A stretch of 64,000 nucleotides of DNA from assembly GCF_014284305.1 (NCBI RefSeq), contig NZ_JACOFW010000016.1, positions 1-64,000 on the forward strand, read 5' to 3'. The translations under genes and the position numbers were made by a program. Source of the DNA: Affinundibacterium seohonense (GTDB lineage Bacteria > Pseudomonadota > Gammaproteobacteria > Burkholderiales > Burkholderiaceae_D). Below are positions 17,011-24,657 of this stretch, in pieces. The notes under the pieces are model-generated. The model was not told the DNA's origin, did not search any database, and saw only the letters and a program-made list of their open reading frames with translations. Position 1 is the stretch's first letter. Each line of letters opens with the position of its first letter.

Positions 17011-20000
17011 CTAGTGGCTCCAACTTTGACTCAATGCCTCAGCCTGTTTTAAACACAAATCGATCGCTTCATCCGCTTTATCCGGTGGATACTTCCACTT
17101 CTTCAAAGCGCGGCGTACCAGATTGCGTAACTTAGCGCGCACGCTATCCCGCACTTGCCAATCGACTGTCGTGGAGGTGCGCAATTGCTCGGTGACGTAC
17201 TTGGCGAGTTCACGTAGATTATTGTCGCCCAGTTCTTTTACCGCAGATTCGTTTTGGATCAAAGCGCGATAGAAAGCGATCTCGTCGGAATTGAGTCCTA
17301 GCTTGGCGGCTTGTTCTGCATCGGCCGCCATTTCTTTCGCCATGTTGATCAATTCTTCGATCACTTGGGCAGTTTCAATCGCACGGTTATGGTATTTACG
17401 CAGGGTTTCCAATATGCGATCAGAGTATTTCTTTTCCGACACGACATCGGTTTTCATGCGCGCTTTGACTTCGTCGCGTAGTAACTTTTCTAGCAGTTCT
17501 ACCGCCAGATTTTTGTGCGGCATGCGCGCCACGTCTTCCATGAACTCAGGAGAAAGTAGACCGATATTCGGTTTGTCTAAGCCCACCATTTTAAAAATAT
17601 CGTCTACGCCATCGGCAATGATCGCGTTATCGATGATTTGTTTCAGCGCGCTATTTTTTTCCTCATCAGTGCGGCGTTTATCAATGGTTGTGAACTTGGT
17701 GATCGCGTGTTTTACTGCACTTAAGAACGCGATCTCTTTTTTCAAAGGTTCAACTTCGCTCATGGTGCTGCACAAGGTATAAGCTTTATTGAGCGCGGCC
17801 ATTACGTCGAGAAAACGCTTCTTCCCATCGAGCTCGCCGCTCGCACCTTTCATTCCCAATAAATGATTCATTGCTCCAGGCAATAGCTGTAAGGCTTTGG
17901 TTTCAAATTGACTGTAGTCAAAGCCATGAAACATCGCATGCACGATATCCATTTTCTCTAACAAAATCGCATAGGCTTCACGCGTATCGTGGGTGGGTTG
18001 TCCTTTGCCTTGTGAGCCTGTGTAAGTGTGCAAAGCCTTTTTCAATTCGCTAGCGATGCCAATATAGTCCACCACCAAGCCACCTGGTTTATCTTTGAAA
18101 ACGCGATTCACCCGCGCAATCGCTTGCATCAAGTTATGGCCTTTCATGGGTTTGTCGATATACATGGTGTGGCAATTCGGCGCATCAAAACCCGTCAGCC
18201 ACATATCGCGCACGATCACTAATTGCAGAGGGTCGTTTACATCTTTAAAGCGCTTTTCAAACAGTTTTTTGGTGTCTTTGTTGTAGATGTGTGGCTGCAG
18301 TTTTGATTTATCCGAGGCCGAACCTGTCATCACTATCTTAATCGCGCCTTTGGTCGGATCGGCATCGTGCCATTCTGGTTGGATCGCCACGATCGCGTCA
18401 TACATATCGACGCAAATTTCACGGCTCATACACACGATCATGCCTTTGCCCGGCATGCTAGCGATACGGTTTTCAAAGTGCGCTACTAAGTCTTTGCCGA
18501 CTTGCTGCATACGCGGTTCGCTGCCTACCAATTTTTCTAATGCCGCCCATTGTGATTTGGTGCTTTCACGGCTAGCGACATCTTCTTCATCTTCGATCAC
18601 TTCATCGACTTCTTCATTCAGTGTTTCAATCTCAGCCTGATTGATAGCGAGTTTTGCTAAACGTGATTCGTAATAGATAGGCACGGTCGCGCCATCATCC
18701 ACCGCATCTTGAATATCGTAAATAGAAACATAGTCACCAAACACCGCCTTGGTGTCTTTATCGGCAGAATCAATCGGCGTACCTGTAAAGCCGATGAACG
18801 ACGCCTCCGGCAAGGCATCGCGCATGTGCTTGGAATAGCCAAACGTGTATTGCCCAGTCTTGGTATTGAATTTCGCTTTGTCGCCATATTGACTACGATG
18901 CGCTTCATCGCTGATCACCACGATATTGTGGCGCGTTGAGAGAATAGGGTGGCTAGTTTCCTCACCCAACAAAGCAAACTTTTGCACCGTCGTAAAAATA
19001 ATGCCACCTGCCTGACGAGAACTGAGTAATTCACGTAAATCATCACGATCACCCGCTTGCACCGGGGTTTGCTTGAGCGCTTCTTGCGCCATGCAAAAGG
19101 TATTGTAGAGCTGACCGTCCAGATCATTTCTATCGGTCACCACCACGATGGTTGGATTATTCATCTCAGGCTGCGCCAGCAGTTTCGCCGCATAGCACAA
19201 CATGGAAATCGACTTACCCGAACCTTGCGTATGCCACACCACGCCCGCTTTACCCGAGCCTGCGACCACCTCATTAGCGTAATTGGCACGCGGCTGCGCG
19301 ATGCTGCGACTATCCGGACGCTGCGCCGCAATCACCGTCGCACGCACCGCCTCGCGCACGGCATGAAACTGATGATAGCCCGCGATTTTCTTAATGATGT
19401 TGTCGCCATCTTGTTCAAATAAAATGAAATAACGGATGTAATCAAGGAATAAATCGGGCTTAAAAAATCCCTTCACCAAAGTCTCTAAGTGAAACTCAAA
19501 CAGCGGCTTATCATGCTCATTCGCCACCGTGCGCCAAGGTAAAAAGCGCTCTTTGTTAGAAGTGAGCGAACCCACGCGCGCAACCAAACCATCACTCACC
19601 ACGACCGCTTCATTAAAAATAAACAGATCAGGAATTTCTTCTTTGTAGGTTTGTATCTGTTGAAAGGCTTGCCAGATATCGGCGTTTTGATCGGCGGGAT
19701 TTTTCAGTTCTAATACTGCAAGCGGAATGCCGTTAATAAACACCAACACATCAGGGCGACGATTACCTTTGCTGCCAGCCAAAGAATATTGATTGACGAC
19801 CAAAAATTCATTGTTACGAGCATTGGCAAAGTCGATCAACTGCACATAATCGATCTTGCTATCGGCATTACCATTGGCATCGACTTCCTGCGACTTAAAT
19901 TCCACCTTCACGCCTTCCAGCAAAAGCTGATGAAAGGCTTTGTTATTTTTGATCAGTATCGGTGTTTCTGGCTTAGCGATTTGTAGCGCGACTTGTTCTA

Positions 20001-20193
20001 AGGTGGCGGCAGGGATGTGCGGATTGATTTTTTGAAGAGCCGACAATAAACGTGCTGGCAAAATAATCTGACGATAATCACTGCGTTCAGGGCAAGCACC
20101 ATCCGGCGCAATGTCATAGCCGCAGACGTAGTCATAACCAATTTCTTGAAACCAGGTGAGACAGAGTTGTTCTAGTTGGTCTTCAGTGATCAT
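17011..20193 (-). CDS. hsdR: Type I restriction enzyme, R (restriction/translocase) subunit
   Basis: The motor and nuclease subunit of a type I restriction-modification system. I start at ATG 20193 (MITEDQLEQL, 1060 residues). The frame is open to 20307, but that extension would be read through a REP repeat. The N-terminal nuclease domain shows the PD-(D/E)xK residues (RPDVLVF and AVLELKNP near 185). The helicase has Walker A HTQGSGKS, DEAH (VISDEAHRS) and TGTP (GFTGTPI). A helical C-terminal domain follows. It is separated from hsdS by three unrelated genes or fragments and from the AlbA_2 gene by 514 bases, so it may have its own promoter. The ribosome-binding site is weak. Confidence 0.93.
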   Translation of the reverse strand: MITEDQLEQLCLTWFQEIGYDYVCGYDIAPDGACPERSDYRQIILPARLLSALQKINPHIPAATLEQVALQIAKPETPILIKNNKAFHQLLLEGVKVEFKSQEVDANGNADSKIDYVQLIDFANARNNEFLVVNQYSLAGSKGNRRPDVLVFINGIPLAVLELKNPADQNADIWQAFQQIQTYKEEIPDLFIFNEAVVVSDGLVARVGSLTSNKERFLPWRTVANEHDKPLFEFHLETLVKGFFKPDLFLDYIRYFILFEQDGDNIIKKIAGYHQFHAVREAVRATVIAAQRPDSRSIAQPRANYANEVVAGSGKAGVVWHTQGSGKSISMLCYAAKLLAQPEMNNPTIVVVTDRNDLDGQLYNTFCMAQEALKQTPVQAGDRDDLRELLSSRQAGGIIFTTVQKFALLGEETSHPILSTRHNIVVISDEAHRSQYGDKAKFNTKTGQYTFGYSKHMRDALPEASFIGFTGTPIDSADKDTKAVFGDYVSIYDIQDAVDDGATVPIYYESRLAKLAINQAEIETLNEEVDEVIEDEEDVASRESTKSQWAALEKLVGSEPRMQQVGKDLVAHFENRIASMPGKGMIVCMSREICVDMYDAIVAIQPEWHDADPTKGAIKIVMTGSASDKSKLQPHIYNKDTKKLFEKRFKDVNDPLQLVIVRDMWLTGFDAPNCHTMYIDKPMKGHNLMQAIARVNRVFKDKPGGLVVDYIGIASELKKALHTYTGSQGKGQPTHDTREAYAILLEKMDIVHAMFHGFDYSQFETKALQLLPGAMNHLLGMKGASGELDGKKRFLDVMAALNKAYTLCSTMSEVEPLKKEIAFLSAVKHAITKFTTIDKRRTDEEKNSALKQIIDNAIIADGVDDIFKMVGLDKPNIGLLSPEFMEDVARMPHKNLAVELLEKLLRDEVKARMKTDVVSEKKYSDRILETLRKYHNRAIETAQVIEELINMAKEMAADAEQAAKLGLNSDEIAFYRALIQNESAVKELGDNNLRELAKYVTEQLRTSTTVDWQVRDSVRAKLRNLVRRALKKWKYPPDKADEAIDLCLKQAEALSQSWSH

Positions 20194-20230
20194 GCAATTT
20201 GTCCATGTCAGAATTTGTAAATCTTTATAT

Positions 20231-20312
20231 GTAGGGCGCAATGCATTGCGCCATTCAACCAACCGTACAATACGCATGCTTTTACGTGTCGATGCAATGC
20301 ATTGCACCCTAC
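20231..20312. repeat. Inverted pair of REP units upstream of hsdR
   Basis: Unit 1 (20231-20252) reads GTAGGGCGCAAT-GC-ATTGCGCC, containing a perfect 18-base palindrome at 20235-20252. Unit 2 (20293-20312), read on the minus strand, begins GTAGGGTGCAAT. The two face each other with 40 bases between, the arrangement of a BIME. The same units flank the RAYT gene 2 kb away. The pair sits directly in the leader of hsdR. Confidence 0.85.
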
Positions 20313-20335
20313 GGTCCTAAGAATCGTATATTCGC

Positions 20336-20455
20336 TATTCGCAAATCGCGAATATGATATTTCTAGTGTTGAAACGCGCCACACAGCTGATAAGTATTAG
20401 TTTACCGACATTATCAAAAAAATATGTCGATTTTCTTCCTCAAAATCGACATATT
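20336..20455. promoter_or_regulatory. Two operator-like palindromes upstream of hsdR
   Basis: TATTCGC-AAATC-GCGAATA (20336-20354) is a perfect 7-bp inverted repeat. About 65 bases away, AATATGTCGATTTT (20421-20434) and its exact reverse complement (20442-20455) form a 14-bp inverted repeat with a 7-base loop. A further half-site, GTGTCGATT, follows near 20464. Neither has a terminator T-run in the minus direction. They could be operators controlling hsdR or protein-binding repeats. The remainder of 20456-20707 shows nothing I can name. Confidence 0.45.
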
Positions 20456-20707
20456 GAAGAAACGTGTCGATTCGTTAAAGGTATTGATGCAATTGCAACT
20501 TATCTGAAGCTAGCCTTTGCGTAACACGTTAATGGCATTTGGGAGTCCTTACGGAATATTTTTATAAATGACATTAATTATTATGTTGTCGACCTGACTT
20601 CATTCAGGTTCGTCTATTACGAACATTAGCAATCAAATTGGAAGTCATTGATTTTAAATAAGTTTATGTTTTTAATGTCCTTAGTGAGCATTAGCCTGCA
20701 AATAAAC

Positions 20708-22117
20708 TTATGCCCAGTATGGTATGTACTTAGCATATCTTCGCGAGGCATTTTCAGGATCTTCAAGTTTAACCATACCTTCTTCAATTGCTTGACTAAC
20801 AATACGAGAAGCAACATCAGATTGTCTCGATCCCAAGCCAAATCGCTCCCGTAAACTCTGATTCGTCATTTTTTCTCCAATCAGATAACGAAGCACGCAG
20901 TGCTGAAAACATGCTCTGACTTTATCTGACTTATCCATATCTTCAAATTGTTTGTGGGCAAATAAAGTTGTGTATGTGCGTTTTTCCCCAATACGAATAT
21001 CCAAAGGAGGTAATTGAAACATCTCAATACTACTCACAACTTTATCGATACCACTGCCTTTTTCTTCACAAATTCTTAACCGTCGCATCAGGTCTGCTAG
21101 ACGTTCGTTTCTAGATTGATACTCATCAATAAAGCGATTGGCTTCAATACAAGGCAAGCCCGGATTGCTGATTTCTAAGCGATTACTATAAATATCAATC
21201 GAAACGGATGAGCCAGGCTCATTGAGATCTTGATGAATAAGTGCATTGGCAACCAATTCCCGTATCGCTATTTCAGGAAACATTGGCACAGCTTCACGTA
21301 AGGCTTGGCCTATTACCTCATTTGCAGGTAGTTGACCATTGATGTATTCAATCAACCCAGAGAATCCTACCGCGTAACCTTTTTTTCCTATCGTGTCACG
21401 AAGCGTCCGTAATTTATCTTTTCCCTCGTAAGTCGTAACACGTACAGATTTTCGAGACAAAGTATCAAAGCTATCTAAATTTTTTGCGAACAACAACGCG
21501 CCGAGATGAGTGATCTTGTAGTGAGAACCTTCATGAATAATCAGTTTTTCTCGTATAAATCGCTCCAACACACCTTCTCTATCAATTGGATAGGGGAGTT
21601 GGATTAATTCAAAATAACTTTGCGTGTCGAGCAGTGAAATGACATCGGATGCACTGACTTTATCAAGCGCAATTTTTGATTCAAAAACCGGCTGACCCTC
21701 TGCAAATATCATGCGCAATCGATCTTCACTCATTGGCACCAGCTCTTCACCAGAGCGCATTAGATAACTACCTTCAAAATGATATGCCGTACCAGCAAGG
21801 CGAGCAGGAATAGAAAAAACAAGTACACGACCATCCGGATGTGCGACCTCTGATACATCAACGCGAAAACCAATTGCAATGAATATTTTAGAAGTAATAT
21901 CCATCAGATCAGTGAACGCCTGTGTGCCGACAACTTGTCTAGGTGCTTGATCAGCAATGCCTAGCAATAAATGCCCACCACCCTCGTTGGCAAGCGCCAC
22001 GCAATATTTAAACAATCTCTTGGTGTCAAATTGCGTCTTCGCCTCCTTAAATTCAAGGTTTTGCGTTTCAGATTTAACTTGTCGCCATTTATCGATTTGA
22101 TCGACACTAATGTCCAT
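20708..22117 (-). CDS. AlbA_2 (Schlafen-like) domain ATP-binding protein with winged helix
   Basis: A 469-residue protein of the divergent AAA_4/AlbA_2 group. The N-terminal AlbA_2 domain (about 15-135) shows NLEFKEA and NEGGGHLLLGIAD, the typical nucleotide/RNA-binding Schlafen signature. The middle region (about 270-380) has an HATPase-like segment with IRELVANALIHQDL and EEKGSGIDKVV. The C-terminus carries a winged-helix-like domain (NQSLRERFGLGSRQSDVASR). Such genes often sit inside type I restriction loci, where their role is not settled; regulation or RNA/nucleic-acid binding is possible. GGAG lies 5 bases before the ATG. It is between hsdR and the RAYT gene. Confidence 0.85.
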   Translation of the reverse strand: MDISVDQIDKWRQVKSETQNLEFKEAKTQFDTKRLFKYCVALANEGGGHLLLGIADQAPRQVVGTQAFTDLMDITSKIFIAIGFRVDVSEVAHPDGRVLVFSIPARLAGTAYHFEGSYLMRSGEELVPMSEDRLRMIFAEGQPVFESKIALDKVSASDVISLLDTQSYFELIQLPYPIDREGVLERFIREKLIIHEGSHYKITHLGALLFAKNLDSFDTLSRKSVRVTTYEGKDKLRTLRDTIGKKGYAVGFSGLIEYINGQLPANEVIGQALREAVPMFPEIAIRELVANALIHQDLNEPGSSVSIDIYSNRLEISNPGLPCIEANRFIDEYQSRNERLADLMRRLRICEEKGSGIDKVVSSIEMFQLPPLDIRIGEKRTYTTLFAHKQFEDMDKSDKVRACFQHCVLRYLIGEKMTNQSLRERFGLGSRQSDVASRIVSQAIEEGMVKLEDPENASRRYAKYIPYWA

Positions 22118-22148
22118 TTTCTCTCCAGACTAAAAGCCATTTAACAGC

Positions 22149-22234
22149 GTAGGGCGCAATGAATTGCGCCATCCACCCCACCAAACACCAAAAAAATTCA
22201 ACATTCCCATGCGGCGCAATTCATTGCACCCTAC
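22149..22234. repeat. Inverted pair of REP units at the 3' end of the RAYT gene
   Basis: Unit 3 (22149-22170), GTAGGGCGCAAT-GA-ATTGCGCC, and unit 4 (22213-22234), its inverted partner (minus strand GTAGGGTGCAAT-GA-ATTGCGCC), are 42 bases apart and begin 4 bases after the transposase stop codon. Confidence 0.88.
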
Positions 22235-22238
22235 GATC

Positions 22239-22742
22239 TTACTCTCCCGCCCAATCCGCCGGATACACACCTTGCTCAACCAAACCATGAAAAGTCGAAT
22301 GCGGCCAATCGGCAACTTTGCTCACCAAACCATGTTTGACGGGATTGATGTGCACGTAGTTCATGTGCGCCGCATAATCGGCTTCATTCCGAATCAAATG
22401 TTCCCAAAAACGTCGTTGCCAGATGCCGCGTTCACCGCGTCGTTGACGTGTCGCGGAAAGGGTTTCCGTTTTAGGTAGTGACTTTGAGAAGATCGCTTTG
22501 ATCCGTCGCCAGCGCACAGCAAAATCTACATCCCCTTCGGGCAATTCCATCACACAATGCAAATGATCAGGTAGCACCACCCAAGCATGTATTAAAAACG
22601 GATGCAAGCGCCGCACCTCCCGCACCGCCTCACGCAATAGTCCAATATGCCGCACCAACAAATCATTGCCCGAGCGTTCCAGTAGATTCACCGTAAAAAA
22701 GTAAGTCCCACCCGGATGCCACAAGCGTCGATAATTCGGCAT
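22239..22742 (-). CDS. REP-associated tyrosine transposase (RAYT)
   Basis: A 167-residue single-strand transposase of the Y1/HUH superfamily, TnpA_REP branch (RAYT). The HUH metal-binding motif is HAWVVLPDHLHCVM (about residues 53-66). The RAYT signatures GIWQRRFWEHLIR and YVHINPVKHGLV follow; the catalytic Tyr is expected in the YAAHMNYVHINP segment. RAYTs are domesticated relatives of IS200/IS605 transposases that mobilise REP palindromes. Seven REP units occur within 2.8 kb here, which fits. GGGAG lies about 8 bases upstream of the ATG. The gene appears intact. Confidence 0.92.
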   Translation of the reverse strand: MPNYRRLWHPGGTYFFTVNLLERSGNDLLVRHIGLLREAVREVRRLHPFLIHAWVVLPDHLHCVMELPEGDVDFAVRWRRIKAIFSKSLPKTETLSATRQRRGERGIWQRRFWEHLIRNEADYAAHMNYVHINPVKHGLVSKVADWPHSTFHGLVEQGVYPADWAGE

Positions 22743-22786
22743 ACATCATCTCCCATCGTAAACATAATCGGTGTAATAAGGTATCG

Positions 22787-22826
22787 ACGTATTGGCGTAT
22801 TGGCGTATCGGCGTATCGGCGTAAGG
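22787..22826. repeat. 8-bp tandem repeat (GCGTATYG) next to REP units
   Basis: Four to five copies of an 8-base unit, ACGTATTG, GCGTATTG, GCGTATCG, GCGTATCG, GCGTA, run into the first REP unit of the cluster. It lies about 45 bases upstream of the RAYT start codon, within its probable promoter region, so copy-number change could alter expression. Confidence 0.8.
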
Positions 22827-22975
22827 CGCAATGTATTGCGCCATTGGTTCAACCACGCGTCACGGTAATTTTAACCTTCCAATGCACCGTAAGGCGCAAT
22901 GTATTGCGCCATTCATTTCGTCACGCATCACGGAATTTTTAACGATCCCATGCGGCGCAATTCATTGCGCCCTAC
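22821..22975. repeat. Cluster of three REP units upstream of the RAYT gene
   Basis: Units at 22821-22842 and 22889-22910 are direct copies (GTAAGGCGCAAT-GT-ATTGCGCC), and the unit at 22954-22975 is inverted (minus strand GTAGGGCGCAAT-GA-ATTGCGCC). Bases near 22843-22860 and 22911-22930 also resemble each other (CACGCGTCACGG / CACGCATCACGG), so a larger unit of about 68 bases was duplicated. Confidence 0.85.
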
Positions 22976-22978
22976 GTC

Positions 22979-23140
22979 CCTAATTATGTGTGCAATCTCG
23001 CCGATATGAATTATTTCATCATCGAATTCTTTAAAAATTGGCGCCGAACATTCTGGATTGCCACAATATCCACCAGAATCAGCGAATAGACGAAGCTTCG
23101 TCATTTGAGTTGGTGCAACCCTTCCGTGTAAACAAGTCAT
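22979..23140 (-). pseudogene. HNH endonuclease gene truncated at a REP element
   Basis: From ATG 23140 the frame encodes TCLHGRVAPTQMTKLRLFA, SGGYCGNPEC and IHIGEIAHII, the N-terminal zinc-knuckle half of an HNH endonuclease (two Cys and the first His). Homology then stops: the next codons encode RDVGRNELRRMG, which is simply the REP unit at 22954-22975 translated. The Asn and second His of the HNH motif are missing and I find no remnant downstream, so the nuclease should be dead. A GTG at 23188 could extend the start. Placement after hsdS suggests it was once part of the restriction operon. Confidence 0.75.
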
Positions 23141-23277
23141 GTGATCGCTTTCAATATGAGTGATGTTCGCTAGCGGCCTATTTGGCACCTTGCAATTCGT
23201 TTGGAAACTCTATGTTTTTAATTTTACGTAGCAACTTAGGTCGCGCAGAACTTGAATTTTTAAGAACAAAGACAGTC

Positions 23278-24657
23278 TCACTCATTATCTATTCCAATAG
23301 CTAGGCTTCCCGACAATAACTTAGGTAATAATGAATCACGAATTGAAATTATCTCTCTATTTTCCAGAAGCAGCGAAGTGATTTTTTCATAAATACTACT
23401 CGCCTCTTTTGTATAGGCCTGAACAAGCTTTTCATTTGGAACTAGCGTACGAATCAAACGAAAATTGGTCTTACTAATTTCTGCAAAAGTAGTGCCACTG
23501 GAACGTTGTTTGATCTCGTCCATGACAGACTCTGCCCATTGCACAATATATTCTGGACTCAGAATTTTCTCGCACTTCATTGCGATGTAACCCTGATTGA
23601 TAGCAACTGGAATTTTCGCAATTGCTAAATAACCGACAGGCGCACGTGATGACATCAATACGGTGTTTCGAGGTAAAAGTCCTGAGCTAATCTTTTTTAA
23701 GCCAGCATCCGTAATTTTTCTATCTGTTTCCAAAAGAATCTTGTCCGTTAGGTTTGACATGTCTTTTGGCGTTGTCCAATGATGTTCTCCATCTTCCCAA
23801 AATTCAGTGTTCGCAGTGCTCGGCGTGCCACCACCAACGACATCAACTTCTTTTCCAATTTCACTTACATGCCACCCCTCCGGTATCTCTCCCAACTCCG
23901 AATCCACCAACGCATCTGGGAATAGGGCTGCGGTCCTTTTGAGGTTTTGTTGGGTTTCTGGTGGTAGTTGGACTAGTTGGTCTGGGGTTTTGCCGCTGAT
24001 GGCGCACATGGCGGCGCGTTCTATTTCTTCAGGCGATGCGCCCGCTTCTTTGGCTGCGATCTTGGCGCGTGTGGGTTCGAAATTGACAAACCAACTTTTG
24101 AAGTGGGCTTGTGCGATTTGTTCTAGGGTTTGGTTGGTTTGGCGGTTGAGTTCGATTTTTTCTTCAATTGCTTCCAAAAGATCGACAATCTTTTCTCCAT
24201 CAGCGTCTAATTCTGGGATCTCAAATGCGAAAAAATCTTCTCTGCTCAAGCCTAAATTTGTGGTGCCTGTCGCGTGGGATCGACAATGTTGCCGATACTG
24301 GGGACTTCTTAATACCCAATAAAAAAATGGCCTGTGTATATCAGTTTTAAAGGATAGTTTCACAGTGTCTTGCGTCATTCGACCAACTGCGACTTCAGGG
24401 GGAACCCTAGCGACCGAACCTAAAAGATCTCCTGATTGAGTTACGTCCTTTAAAGAAACGAACATGTCACCGGGATAAACCAATAATTTGTCTGGAGATG
24501 GTCCGCCGTATGTCCTTAATTTTTCTTGACGAAATCCTCCGTCCCGTGCGATCGATCCCAATCCTAGAAGATAGGGGCCTGGTAAATCAAGCAACGCACT
24601 CTTGTAGGTCGTTCCGCGTTGAAGTTCTACATGATCACCGATGCACTTAGAACTCAT
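23278..24657 (-). CDS. hsdS: Type I restriction-modification specificity subunit
   Basis: The DNA-recognition subunit shared by methylase and nuclease complexes. The start is placed at ATG 24657 (MSSKCIGDHVELQRGTTYKS, 459 residues), which overlaps the hsdM stop by 11 bases; the upstream open frame is inside hsdM. Two target-recognition domains are visible, residues about 1-165 and 245-420, each followed by a helical conserved region (LEQIAQAHFKSWFVNFEPTR after the first; SIRDSLLPKLLSGSLAI after the second). The two domains are different in sequence, so a bipartite asymmetric target is expected, but the target cannot be read from sequence. Confidence 0.93.
   Translation of the reverse strand: MSSKCIGDHVELQRGTTYKSALLDLPGPYLLGLGSIARDGGFRQEKLRTYGGPSPDKLLVYPGDMFVSLKDVTQSGDLLGSVARVPPEVAVGRMTQDTVKLSFKTDIHRPFFYWVLRSPQYRQHCRSHATGTTNLGLSREDFFAFEIPELDADGEKIVDLLEAIEEKIELNRQTNQTLEQIAQAHFKSWFVNFEPTRAKIAAKEAGASPEEIERAAMCAISGKTPDQLVQLPPETQQNLKRTAALFPDALVDSELGEIPEGWHVSEIGKEVDVVGGGTPSTANTEFWEDGEHHWTTPKDMSNLTDKILLETDRKITDAGLKKISSGLLPRNTVLMSSRAPVGYLAIAKIPVAINQGYIAMKCEKILSPEYIVQWAESVMDEIKQRSSGTTFAEISKTNFRLIRTLVPNEKLVQAYTKEASSIYEKITSLLLENREIISIRDSLLPKLLSGSLAIGIDNE

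Noticed and set aside
20194..20307. 38-residue N-terminal extension of HsdR
   Set aside because: The extension would be translated from a REP unit (containing RNALRP) and is not conserved HsdR sequence; ATG 20193 gives the family N-terminus.
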